A stretch of 32,950 nucleotides of DNA, from contig JANQEB010000058.1 of NCBI GenBank assembly GCA_028278605.1, positions 1 to 32,950 on the forward strand. The letters are read 5' to 3'. The DNA is from Candidatus Gastranaerophilales bacterium (GTDB taxonomy: Bacteria; Cyanobacteriota; Vampirovibrionia; Gastranaerophilales; UBA9971). The translations under genes were made by a program, and so were the position numbers. Below the pieces are notes generated by a model. That model had not been told where the DNA came from and ran no database searches. It worked only from the letters and a program-made list of their open reading frames with translations. Shown piece after piece: positions 18,254-25,051 of this stretch. Numbering within the stretch: the stretch's first letter is position 1; each line of letters begins with the position of its first letter.

Positions 18254-18810
18254 TTTTCCTTAAGCTTAGCCTTTAACCTTTCTAGTTCTTCTACGACAGG
18301 AGCCAATTGTTCATTGCAATAAATTTCTGATTCCTTATTCAGGAGATTAACAAGCTTTTCACCCTCTTCTAAAGATAATATGCCGTCGTTAACAGCTTTA
18401 TTGATATTAGTTGTTCTTTCAACAATTGATAATTCAGAATCAAGATTAATTTGTGACATAACGTCTTTGTTTAAGTACGTCATCGATGTCTGGTCATTAC
18501 CGAATGATGCTTTCATAATCTTATTAAATATATGACCATTTAGCTTACCTTTTCCTGGGTTATCTACTAAATATTGAACAAGCTTTTTATAAAGAAAGCC
18601 CTTTAATAGTGTTTGTCCTAGACTATAAGCATGAAAAAAGTCTTCATGTGCATTAACCCAATTACGGAATGTTCTTTCAGTAACATTATGCTTTGCTGCA
18701 AAGGTTATACCATTACCCCCTTCTCGCATATGTTCTACGATCTCTTCGCAAAAACTATCTTTATATGCTGTTGGCCTGCCTATATCAGCATCAGATTTCT
18801 TATCTAACAT
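18250..18810 (-). CDS. terS: Small terminase subunit (186 aa)
   Basis: The protein begins with a helix-turn-helix of the terminase small-subunit kind (GRPTAYKDSFCEEIVEHMRE, then ITFAAKHNVTERTFRNWVNA, residues about 11-55). A long helical oligomerisation region follows, with a charged C-terminal coiled coil (VVEELERLKAKLKEK). It recognises the packaging start site and recruits the large subunit, whose gene it overlaps by 4 bases. A candidate -10 (TATAAT, 18834-18829) lies just upstream. Confidence 0.88.
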   Translation of the reverse strand: MLDKKSDADIGRPTAYKDSFCEEIVEHMREGGNGITFAAKHNVTERTFRNWVNAHEDFFHAYSLGQTLLKGFLYKKLVQYLVDNPGKGKLNGHIFNKIMKASFGNDQTSMTYLNKDVMSQINLDSELSIVERTTNINKAVNDGILSLEEGEKLVNLLNKESEIYCNEQLAPVVEELERLKAKLKEK

Positions 18811-18908
18811 AGGATAACTATTCCTTAAATTATACTAGAAGAGATAATTATTGCACAGTTATTTTATAGATGCAATGGATTTAATTGAGTGTGCTTGCAC
18901 ATTACCAG
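18811..18908. promoter_or_regulatory. Gap before the small terminase, with palindrome and -10
   Basis: It holds a 12-bp perfect palindrome TGTGCTTGCACA (18890-18901) and a perfect minus-strand TATAAT (18834-18829) 18 bases ahead of the small-terminase ATG. No clear -35 is seen. A 17-codon ORF overlaps the previous stop (ATGA) but is too short to support. Confidence 0.4.
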
Positions 18909-19181
18909 TCATTTTCCCTCCTCATCAATTGTTATTTCCTCTACAATGCGCGGAGGTTGTACCCATTTTTTCTCATCCTCATCCCACTCTATTATTGCGA
19001 AATTATCGTATACCCTATAAAGTATATTTACCTCCCAGCCGTCTTTTTTTAACTGCGTCATAATGTCGCTAGGAAAGTCATAGTCTGGCCTATGAGCAAC
19101 AATTTCCAAACATTCACCTGTAGCTCTATACCGTCCACGAATATACCATTTCTCACCCTCTCTAGTTCCGAAATTATTCAT
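18909..19181 (-). CDS. Small protein at the start of the late operon (90 aa)
   Basis: I choose the ATG at 19181 (MNNFGTREGEKWYIRGRYRA) because AAGGAGGGGG lies just before it. The longer frame to 19262 has no such site. The protein is beta-rich with many Trp, Tyr and Asp residues and an acidic C-terminus (EEITIDEEGK). I do not recognise it. It is the first gene after the early terminator, so it is expressed with the late genes. Confidence 0.8.
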   Translation of the reverse strand: MNNFGTREGEKWYIRGRYRATGECLEIVAHRPDYDFPSDIMTQLKKDGWEVNILYRVYDNFAIIEWDEDEKKWVQPPRIVEEITIDEEGK

Positions 19182-19206
19182 ATTCCCCCTCCTTATAAGA
19201 ACTCCT

Positions 19207-19247
19207 ATAATACCATATGGGCCGATAAACACAAAAAAATATTGTGT
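19207..19247 (-). promoter_or_regulatory. Candidate late promoter with overlapping inverted repeat
   Basis: On the minus strand TTGTGT (19234-19229), 16 bases, TATTAT (19212-19207), just before the 90-aa gene. The -35 is one arm of an inverted repeat, ACACAA at 19229-19234 and TTGTGT at 19242-19247. A regulator site here would control entry into the late operon. Confidence 0.45.
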
Positions 19248-19355
19248 CATAGGAGCTAACACGTAGTTACGTAGATACCAATTAAAATTTATTTACTTAC
19301 GAAATTGTTATTAAAGGGAATAGCGGTTAGCTTTAATTAGGTTGCCTTATATAAA

Positions 19356-19382
19356 AACCCCAGATTTTTTAGGTCTGGGGTT
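19356..19382 (-). terminator. Intrinsic terminator of the early minus-strand operon
   Basis: A perfect 9-bp stem (AACCCCAGA at 19356-19364 with TCTGGGGTT at 19374-19382) is followed on the minus strand by TTTATAT. The plus strand lacks a T-run. It lies after the last early gene (19461) and before the candidate late promoter, so it separates early from late transcription. Confidence 0.88.
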
Positions 19383-19460
19383 CAACAAGGATTATATATT
19401 ATAAAATGAAAGAAAATAAAAATATGTTACTATGTTTTCCGTAGTGCATTATATCTTATT

Positions 19461-19733
19461 TTATACCTTTGTCAAGCTTTTACTCTTATTTTTTCTTTTT
19501 GCTTGTTTTTGCATATTATTACTTTGGCCAAGCTTATACTTTAAATCTTCAATTTTAGCCCCCAAATCCTGGTTATCAGCCTCTAGCTCATCAATAACAT
19601 AATTAGCATGTTTTAGCAGTGATAATAATACTTCAGCGTCATATTCGTTGATAAAGCGTTGATTGCCAATAGTAACTAGCATTCCTGTATCTTCCAAGTT
19701 GTAGTTATCTGGTAGCAATTTAATTCTTGCCAT
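19461..19733 (-). CDS. Coiled-coil protein of unknown function (90 aa)
   Basis: The protein has an N-terminal beta-like part (MARIKLLPDNYNLEDTGMLV) and then a helical coiled coil from about residue 35 to 75 (YVIDELEADNQDLGAKIEDL). It ends in a Lys-rich tail. It is the last gene of the early minus operon, and its ATG shares a base with the stop of repeat-protein copy 1. I do not recognise it. Confidence 0.75.
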   Translation of the reverse strand: MARIKLLPDNYNLEDTGMLVTIGNQRFINEYDAEVLLSLLKHANYVIDELEADNQDLGAKIEDLKYKLGQSNNMQKQAKRKNKSKSLTKV

Positions 19734-20296
19734 TATTTTACCTCCGGCTGTTCAATTAACTCTAACGCTTTATCTATCATCTTTTGCTCTATTTCCACAA
19801 CATCCCATACTGCGGCCTTAGCAGCCCAATAAGAATCCTCAGCAACTTGAGAAACAGCCCAAGATGCAGCAGAAGTAGCAGAAGCACCAGCACAGCAAGC
19901 AGCCCGATAAGCAGCATAAGCAGCCCAATAAGCAGCCCTAGCAGTCCAATAAGCAGCCCTAGCAGTCCGATAAGCAGCCTTAGCAGCCTCTCTCAGCTCT
20001 TCACGCGTAGATTCTGGGTTCTCAGCCACTTCGATACAAAGACGTACAGTGCTATTATCTGGATATTCTGCCTCCCAGATAGGTAGCACTAACCTTGCGC
20101 AGTAACATCCAAAATCTACTAAGCTCCTACCCTTTAACAGATGCGAAAGCAGCCAAATCCAACCGATTTTACCCTCTTCAACAAGCATCTTAATCAACTC
20201 TTTATGTTCAATGCTGGTTAGATTCTTAGCTTTGAACCAATCTATTCCTTCTTTGCAGGCATTATGCTTTTTAAGCCATCTCTTAGTTATCTTCAT
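19733..20296 (-). CDS. Ala/Trp/Tyr-repeat protein, copy 1 of 4 (187 aa)
   Basis: Residues 1-100 are a conserved domain: MKITKRWLKKHNACKEGIDW, then SHLLKGRSLVDFGCYCARLV, then EVAENPESTREEL. Residues about 105-160 are a degenerate Ala-rich repeat with Tyr and Trp every 4-8 residues (AAYWTARAAYWAAYAAYRAA). The end WDVVEIEQKMIDKALELIEQ is a conserved amphipathic helix. Three more copies lie at 21487-22007, 24260-24814 and 25052-25585. Similar Ala/Tyr/Trp-rich proteins in phages and bacteria are often labelled Imm5-like or putative immunity proteins, from memory; the function is not known. A 76-bp stretch in the domain is nearly identical to copy 2. Confidence 0.88.
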   Translation of the reverse strand: MKITKRWLKKHNACKEGIDWFKAKNLTSIEHKELIKMLVEEGKIGWIWLLSHLLKGRSLVDFGCYCARLVLPIWEAEYPDNSTVRLCIEVAENPESTREELREAAKAAYRTARAAYWTARAAYWAAYAAYRAACCAGASATSAASWAVSQVAEDSYWAAKAAVWDVVEIEQKMIDKALELIEQPEVK

Positions 20297-20298
20297 TA

Positions 20299-20754
20299 TT
20301 AACCCTTACTAGCGCTAACATCAACCTCAAATTTAGGAGACTCTTTGAAAATACGCGTTATACCTCCTTTCTGCTCAACATTAAGATCGTTATCTGATAT
20401 ATATTGGGCCACTATTTCAGGTGTTAATAATTTACATATATCGTCTAACTTAGATCGTAATTCGTTAGATTCTTTTTTTAGCTCATCATATTTCACTATT
20501 AAATCTTTTCCGGTTTCTACCGTTTTTTTAAGCTCATTTAATAGATCACTATAACAGCTTTTAGGAACATAGCATATATTATTCCATTCGACATCATAGA
20601 CATAAAAGCCTAAGTGAGTCACCACCTTATTGTCTTCTGATATATTAGAAGATGACCTCAAGACTGGTATATCTATTAGTTTTGTATCTTTTTGATGAGT
20701 GAGGCAATAATAATTTTCACCATATTTATTTATAACATCAGGTTTATTTTTCAT
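20299..20754 (-). CDS. Unknown early protein with duplicated C-terminal domain (151 aa)
   Basis: The N-terminal part (NKYGENYYCLTHQKDTKLID) is not recognised. A coiled coil follows (about 70-110), and then a C-terminal domain (111-146, TPEIVAQYISDNDLNVEQK) that recurs almost unchanged in the next gene upstream (20744-21334, residues 151-186). The two genes overlap by 11 bases. The shared domain joined to different N-termini suggests a common partner or target. Confidence 0.8.
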   Translation of the reverse strand: MKNKPDVINKYGENYYCLTHQKDTKLIDIPVLRSSSNISEDNKVVTHLGFYVYDVEWNNICYVPKSCYSDLLNELKKTVETGKDLIVKYDELKKESNELRSKLDDICKLLTPEIVAQYISDNDLNVEQKGGITRIFKESPKFEVDVSASKG

Positions 20755-21334
20755 TGCTTTCTCCTTTAGTTATACGCACATCAATCTCAAATTTAGGTGT
20801 TTCTTTGTAAATTCTAATTGATCCATCCTTCTGTTCGACTTTGAGATCATTGTCAGCTATATATTGAGCTACTATTTCAGGTGTAAATGTAATTTCTTGG
20901 GACTCTTTAAACTTCTTTCCAAGCCCATCAAATTTATCAAGTAATTTTTCAAAATCTTCCTCTCTCACGTATGCATCGCTATTACGGTGATAAACATGAT
21001 ATCGTTCTAAAAATACGTTTGGCCACAATATTGTATTACGTAAATTATCTATTTCTGGACTCGGATCATAACTTTTTACTTCCGGACTAACAGCAATCAT
21101 CTCATTAATTTTCTTCATACTTTTTTCCTTATCTATTTTCTGTTTAAATTTCTCGATATCAATCAACGACCAAACCCATATTAAACTTGTAATCTCTAGG
21201 CATGCAGCAAGAACTGCAAACATTATTATCACCCCAGAGCCATAAAATGCTAGAACTGGATAAATAATACTAAATGACACTATAATCATGGCTGCAGCCA
21301 CCCATAACCACCTAATTTTTGCTTTACTGCTCAT
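20744..21334 (-). CDS. Membrane protein with duplicated C-terminal domain (196 aa)
   Basis: Two transmembrane helices lie near the N-terminus (about 9-31 and 33-57). A cytoplasmic-looking charged region follows, and residues 151-186 (TPEIVAQYIADNDLKVEQK) match the C-terminus of the 151-aa protein. The arrangement would tether that domain to the inner membrane, while the neighbour carries it in soluble form. No family is recognised. A role in superinfection exclusion or in sensing is possible, but inferred only from the membrane anchor. Confidence 0.8.
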   Translation of the reverse strand: MSSKAKIRWLWVAAAMIIVSFSIIYPVLAFYGSGVIIMFAVLAACLEITSLIWVWSLIDIEKFKQKIDKEKSMKKINEMIAVSPEVKSYDPSPEIDNLRNTILWPNVFLERYHVYHRNSDAYVREEDFEKLLDKFDGLGKKFKESQEITFTPEIVAQYIADNDLKVEQKDGSIRIYKETPKFEIDVRITKGESNEK

Positions 21335-21458
21335 GTAACATCTCCTTTAATTTTTTAATCGCTTTTTCACCAAGTGGACTAGCGTATCCTATCCCGGTAT
21401 CGCCGTTTATAATATCAATTATAATTTCAGCTAATATTTCTATTTTATCGTCTGCCAT
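21324..21458 (-). CDS. Small early protein (44 aa)
   Basis: The ORF begins MADDKIEILAEIIIDIINGD behind a strong AGGAGG site. It ends inside the start of the 196-aa gene (11-base overlap), which supports it as a real coupled gene. It is a short amphipathic helical protein ending in a basic helix and HEQ. Function is not known. Confidence 0.65.
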   Translation of the reverse strand: MADDKIEILAEIIIDIINGDTGIGYASPLGEKAIKKLKEMLHEQ

Positions 21459-21486
21459 CTTTTCCTCCTTTTTCTGTGTACATAAA

Positions 21487-22007
21487 TTACTCCTCATTCT
21501 CCTGTTGTTTAATTAATTCTAAACCTTTATCTGTTATCTTTTGCTTTATTTCTACTACATCCCAGCCTTAGCAGCCCAATAAGCAGCATAAGCAGCCCCA
21601 TTAGCAGCCCAATAAGCAGCCTTAGCAGCCGCATTAGCAGCACCTTTAGCAGCCCAATAATCAGTAGAAGCAACCCAATAAGCAGTAGAAGCAGCATCCA
21701 TCAGTTCTTCTGATGTAGATTCTGGGTTTTCCGCTATTTCTAAACAATGACGCAGACGGTTATCTTCTGGGTTCTCTGCCTCCCAGATAGGTAGCACTAA
21801 CCTTGCGCAGTAACATCCAAAATCTACTAAGCTCCTACCCTTTAACAGATGCGAAATCAGCCACCAAATCCAACCGATTTTACCCTCTTTAGCTAGAAGC
21901 TTAATCAACTCTTCGTGTTCAATGCTCTTTAGCTTCCTAGCTTCAAACCACTCCAAACCTTCCTTGCAGGCATCTTGCTCTTCTAGCCATCTCTTAGTTA
22001 TCTTCAT
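21487..22007 (-). pseudogene. Ala/Trp/Tyr-repeat protein, copy 2 of 4, frameshifted near its 3' end
   Basis: The intact frame runs from ATG 22007 to a TAG at 21557-21555 (150 aa), covering the conserved domain and the Ala/Tyr/Trp repeat (AAYWAANGAAYAAYWAAKAG). The conserved final helix is then found in another frame, WDVVEIKQKITDKGLELIKQ, and runs to a TAA at 21489-21487. Against copies 1 and 4 the DNA lacks 7 bases (tgcggcc, plus strand) between two GCC triplets, a deletion that explains the frame loss. The shortened protein may still be made. Its leader (GGAATTAAAAAATG) is identical to that of copy 4. Confidence 0.85.
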
Positions 22008-22018
22008 TTTTTAATTCC

Positions 22019-22678
22019 TCATTTACGATTTACAGCATGCCCCCAGACACCACCATACAATTTTTTACAATTACTTACAAAAGCCGCGTGCGCCTCTTTA
22101 ACTCCTGGGATTGCTCTTTGCTCTTCCTTTGACAATCTACTTGTAGCAGGCAACTGATCTACCTCTAACCGCTTCACAATTGGCTCTTCTTGAATCTTAC
22201 CAGCAATAATCTTATTGCATATATCCTCATACCGAGCTAAAAATGCTCTCCGCAATGTTTTCTCGTCGTAATGCTTACGCTCGTAAGACGGCACAGAATT
22301 AAATGCTTTACGCACAGCAAACGATGGATGGTCGTATGCACGCTGGATAAATGCATCCTCGTTATCTAGCAACCCATGGGCTTTGTAAACAAATCTTCGT
22401 TCATTTGGAACCCAGTTATTGTTTTGTGAATAATTATTTTTAAAATACTCTATCGCTATCATAACTTGCTTATCCGTTAATGTTGAGGCTGCCTTAGCCC
22501 ATTTGTCGCGTTCTCGGCCCAAAACTTCGTCGATCTCTTCCGGTGCTCTGTCTTTGCTACAAGCATTATTGTACGTCTCATAAATTTTTAGCAACTCCTT
22601 GAGAATGTACGCACCTGCCCTTTGATCTCTCGATTTCTTGTAATCTTGATCTTGCGTCGACTCTTGGTGTTCTAGCAT
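22019..22678 (-). CDS. Replication protein, lambda P-like helicase loader (219 aa)
   Basis: I choose ATG 22678 because AAGGAGGTTAAGG precedes it directly. The protein is helical, with WVPNERRFVYKAHGLLDNED at about 92-111 and the C-terminal pattern LRRAFLARYEDICNKIIAG then EEPIVKRLEVDQLP. The order and spacing resemble the lambda P family, in which the C-terminal region (about residues 150-190) carries similar text. It follows directly on the O-like gene, overlapping it by 101 bases, as O and P are paired in lambda. It would deliver host DnaB helicase to the origin. The family call is from pattern only. Confidence 0.6.
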   Translation of the reverse strand: MLEHQESTQDQDYKKSRDQRAGAYILKELLKIYETYNNACSKDRAPEEIDEVLGRERDKWAKAASTLTDKQVMIAIEYFKNNYSQNNNWVPNERRFVYKAHGLLDNEDAFIQRAYDHPSFAVRKAFNSVPSYERKHYDEKTLRRAFLARYEDICNKIIAGKIQEEPIVKRLEVDQLPATSRLSKEEQRAIPGVKEAHAAFVSNCKKLYGGVWGHAVNRK

Positions 22679-23354
22679 CCTTAACCTCCTTGAAGTTTTT
22701 CCAGTTTTCCAAAAAATGTTCATCTCGCCCAAAAAATTTACTCATCTGCATAACAAAAGCAGTCCCAGTAATTCCAGATTTATCGCAATACTTCTGGTAG
22801 GCAAGTATGCAATCTTTCAACTGCACCTCGGTATATTTCCCGCTAGCAAGCAATTCATTCAACTTGCGCCTACCCCCTGCGGCATTGATGCTTCCACTTC
22901 TAGCAGGATAAAGCGCACGGTATCCAGTAAACTCCTCGTCGCTTAAACTTTTTCTTTTTTCTTTAGTATTTCTTTTTTCTTTTTGATTATATATATATAT
23001 ATATTTATTATTATATAGCTGCGGGTTTCCAGTAACTGGTTTACCGTCAACGGTATTCCCGTTCATGGATAAATTTTTATCGTGATTTATCACCCATTTT
23101 GTTTTATTGAACTTGCCACTATCGTCACGTACTGTTTCTTTTCGTAGATGCCCAGATTTTTCAAGCTCAGCAAATAAATTATTTATCTTATCTCGACCAC
23201 AATTTGCACGCTCAAAACTCTTTTTTCTAATATCCCATTCTGGCGGTAAGGCAAGTAACTCACAAAGCAAACCTAATGCTCCAAACGACAAATTTTTGTC
23301 CTGAGCTAGTACGCGCTCCATAGTAACATAACCTTTTTCTTTCATTTTGCACAT
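22578..23354 (-). CDS. Replication initiator, lambda O-like winged-helix protein (258 aa)
   Basis: Residues about 5-95 form a winged helix-turn-helix like those of phage replication initiators (VLAQDKNLSFGALGLLCELL, then SFERANCGRDKINNLFAELE, then the wing). A low-complexity stretch (about 98-130) follows, encoded by three 15-base repeats and an AT tract, and then a helical C-terminal domain that could bind the P-like protein. Lambda O has the same design, with ori inside its gene. ATG 23354 is preceded by ATAAGGA. The C-terminus is read through the start of the P-like gene. Confidence 0.75.
   Translation of the reverse strand: MCKMKEKGYVTMERVLAQDKNLSFGALGLLCELLALPPEWDIRKKSFERANCGRDKINNLFAELEKSGHLRKETVRDDSGKFNKTKWVINHDKNLSMNGNTVDGKPVTGNPQLYNNKYIYIYNQKEKRNTKEKRKSLSDEEFTGYRALYPARSGSINAAGGRRKLNELLASGKYTEVQLKDCILAYQKYCDKSGITGTAFVMQMSKFFGRDEHFLENWKNFKEVKDARTPRVDARSRLQEIERSKGRCVHSQGVAKNL
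22985..23060. other. Candidate replication origin inside the O-like gene
   Basis: Three adjacent 15-base units lie on the minus strand: GGGAATACCGTTGAC (23060-23046), GGTAAACCAGTTACT (23045-23031) and GGAAACCCGCAGCTA (23030-23016). They share GG..A.ACC and are followed at once by an alternating AT tract of about 30 bases (23015-22985). Iterons next to an easily melted tract inside the initiator gene is the design of lambda ori. Confidence 0.6.
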
Positions 23355-23396
23355 AAAAATCCTTATATCTCAATTAGTTATTTTTATATTTTAACG

Positions 23397-23741
23397 TTAC
23401 TCATCATCATTATTCTTAGACATCTCTGCTTTCTTTAAATCTCGAAATTTAGGGTAATTATTAAGAGATTCATTAAAATCAGAAAGAAAGTCTAAAACCT
23501 GCTCTCCATCGAGATATCGACTAAGAGGCATAGTACAATGCTTACCAACCCTAACGATCATATATCTACTACAAGTACCATGTGCTTTTATTTCTAAATG
23601 CGCATTATAATGATTTAATAAATATTGGTGATTATTTATAGCAATCAATAAGTTACGCGCTTCTTTTAAAGAGTTTTTATTGATAGACTCCCTAATTTTT
23701 TTTAGTTCTTCAACGTTACTACAATCTCTAATTTCCGGCAT
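23397..23741 (-). CDS. Unknown early protein (114 aa)
   Basis: The start at 23741 (MPEIRDCSNVEELKKIRESI) has GGAGGAAAAT directly before it, so I prefer it to the ATG at 23756. The protein is mainly helical, with RYMIVRVGKHCTMPLSRYLD in the middle and an Asn/Asp-rich tail. It lies just upstream of the O-like initiator. I do not recognise it. Confidence 0.72.
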   Translation of the reverse strand: MPEIRDCSNVEELKKIRESINKNSLKEARNLLIAINNHQYLLNHYNAHLEIKAHGTCSRYMIVRVGKHCTMPLSRYLDGEQVLDFLSDFNESLNNYPKFRDLKKAEMSKNNDDE

Positions 23742-23824
23742 ATTTTCCTCCTTCAAAAAAGCCCATTTTACAAAAACTACAATCTAAATAATATAGGATT
23801 TATTAGTCAGTTTTTGTGGGATAT

Positions 23825-24163
23825 TTACCCATTAGATAAGCTTGCAATATATTGAAGAGCTACGTAATGAGTATTACATAGATTATCTAACCCACTGATA
23901 AAAAATACAATACATATAATCAAGAAAAACATTCCAAATCCAACCCCAACTATAAGCCAATCATTATCATCATGAGACCTTTTTAAAAAATACCCTATTA
24001 TGAATGACGCGCTACTAATTATTAAGAATAATAAAGAAAATACTATGTATAGCCACCCATCAAAAATAACCTTATGTATAGCTGCTTGCCATATCATATG
24101 GATAGGAACATTAAGTTTGCTTGCTAATATATTCATTATATTAGTAATATTTGCATTAGTCAT
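23825..24163 (-). CDS. Small membrane protein (112 aa)
   Basis: Two strong transmembrane segments are visible at about 37-58 and 69-90. A short charged loop (KRSHDDND) lies between them and a soluble C-terminus follows. The N-terminal 30 residues look amphipathic (NIMNILASKLNVPIHMIWQA). It lies between repeat-protein copy 3 and the 114-aa gene. A superinfection-exclusion or inner-membrane role is plausible, but no family is recognised. It is expressed early, so it is unlikely to be a holin. Confidence 0.7.
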   Translation of the reverse strand: MTNANITNIMNILASKLNVPIHMIWQAAIHKVIFDGWLYIVFSLLFLIISSASFIIGYFLKRSHDDNDWLIVGVGFGMFFLIICIVFFISGLDNLCNTHYVALQYIASLSNG

Positions 24164-24259
24164 TAGTTACTCCTTAAGGTTTAAATTCCACTAAATTCTT
24201 TGATATTTAACACCGTTAACTGCAATAATATTCTCTGCTCCACCCTTTTTATACCTTTT
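24164..24259. other. Short gap without a supported gene
   Basis: An intergenic leader between copy 3 and the membrane protein gene. It carries the AAGGAG site of the membrane protein gene. Nothing else is seen. Confidence 0.4.
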
Positions 24260-24814
24260 CTAGTCCTGTTGTTTAATTAACTCTAAACCTTTATCTACTA
24301 TCTTTTGCTCAATTTCCGCAACATCCCAGCCTGCTTGAATAGCAGCCGTAGAAGCAGCAGAAGCAGCATAAGCAGCCCAAAAAGCGGCCTTAGCAGCAGC
24401 AGAAGCAATCCCATAAGCAGCAGAAGCAGCAGAAGCAAAAGCAGCAGAAGCAGCAGAAGCAGCAGAAGCAGCAGAAGCAAAAGCAGCAGCCTCAGCAGCA
24501 GCATCCATCAGTTCTTCTGATGTAGATTCTGGGTTCTCCGCTATTTCTAAACAATGACGCACACTGGTATCATCTGGATTTCCTGCTTCCCAGATAGGCA
24601 ATACCAGCCTTGCACAATAGCATCCCCAATTTACTAAGATTCGGCCCTTCAACAGATGTACAATCAGCCACCAAATCTCATTGAACCTACCATCTTTAGC
24701 TAGGAGCTTAATCAACTCTTCGTGTTCAATGCTCTTTAGGTTCTTAGTCTTGAACCACTTCAACCCTTCTTTGCAGGCATTATGTCCTTCTAACCATCTC
24801 TTAGTTATCTTCAT
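24260..24814 (-). CDS. Ala/Trp/Tyr-repeat protein, copy 3 of 4 (184 aa)
   Basis: It shares the conserved N-terminal domain (ITKRWLEGHNACKEGLKWFK, VHLLKGRILVNWGCYCARLV, EIAENPESTSEEL) and the final helix WDVAEIEQKIVDKGLELIKQ. The repeat (about 112-160) is the longest of the four and is reduced to Ala/Ser/Phe blocks (FASAASAASAASAAFASAAS), encoded by a 9-base DNA repeat of gcagcagaa type. The segment SAAYGIASAAAKAAFWAAYA is identical to copy 4 at protein level and over about 70 bp of DNA. I start at ATG 24814 for alignment with the other copies; a tandem ATG lies at 24817. Confidence 0.87.
   Translation of the reverse strand: MKITKRWLEGHNACKEGLKWFKTKNLKSIEHEELIKLLAKDGRFNEIWWLIVHLLKGRILVNWGCYCARLVLPIWEAGNPDDTSVRHCLEIAENPESTSEELMDAAAEAAAFASAASAASAASAAFASAASAAYGIASAAAKAAFWAAYAASAASTAAIQAGWDVAEIEQKIVDKGLELIKQQD
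24405..24490. repeat. Degenerate trinucleotide/9-bp repeat tract in copy 3
   Basis: This stretch is built almost entirely from agcagcaga-type units, on the plus strand as gcagcagaa repeats. It encodes Ala/Ser/Phe blocks. Other frames read as poly-Leu or Ser/Arg runs and are not genes. The tract is prone to slipped-strand length change. Confidence 0.85.
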
Positions 24815-25049
24815 CATTCTTCCTAAACTCATTAAGCGCACGCTGTATAACACACTCAGCAGCACGGTATTTACGCTTTACAGCTCTAAATATGGCTAGA
24901 GCCTGCCCTTCGGTTAGCTGTCTATTGATACGCACATAACCGTTAACAGTTTTTGAATGCAATCCTATAGCATCAGCCATTAAATATTGAGGTATATGGT
25001 AGTTATTATATAGTTGTTTAAATGTAAGTTTTAGTTTTTTATTGTTCAT
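24801..25049 (-). CDS. Small HTH DNA-binding regulator (82 aa)
   Basis: A helix-turn-helix lies at about residues 8-45: LTFKQLYNNYHIPQYLMADA, then IGLHSKTVNGYVRINRQLTE. The second helix (SKTVNGYVRINR) is the recognition helix. It is of Cro/CII size with a basic C-terminus (FRAVKRKYRAAECVIQRALN), and is the only clear DNA-binding regulator seen in the early regions. It may control the divergent promoters at 25990-26085 or the palindrome sites noted elsewhere (inference). It overlaps repeat-protein copy 3 by 14 bases. Confidence 0.72.
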   Translation of the reverse strand: MNNKKLKLTFKQLYNNYHIPQYLMADAIGLHSKTVNGYVRINRQLTEGQALAIFRAVKRKYRAAECVIQRALNEFRKNDEDN

Positions 25050-25051
25050 TA

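Noticed and set aside
24340-24500. Short periodic repeats as a CRISPR array
   Set aside because: Repeats are in-frame codon blocks with no spacers and no cas genes.
24298-24520. Poly-Leu frame on the minus strand and Ser/Arg-rich frames on the plus strand
   Set aside because: They are shadow frames of the Ala repeat in copy 3, with no ribosome site.
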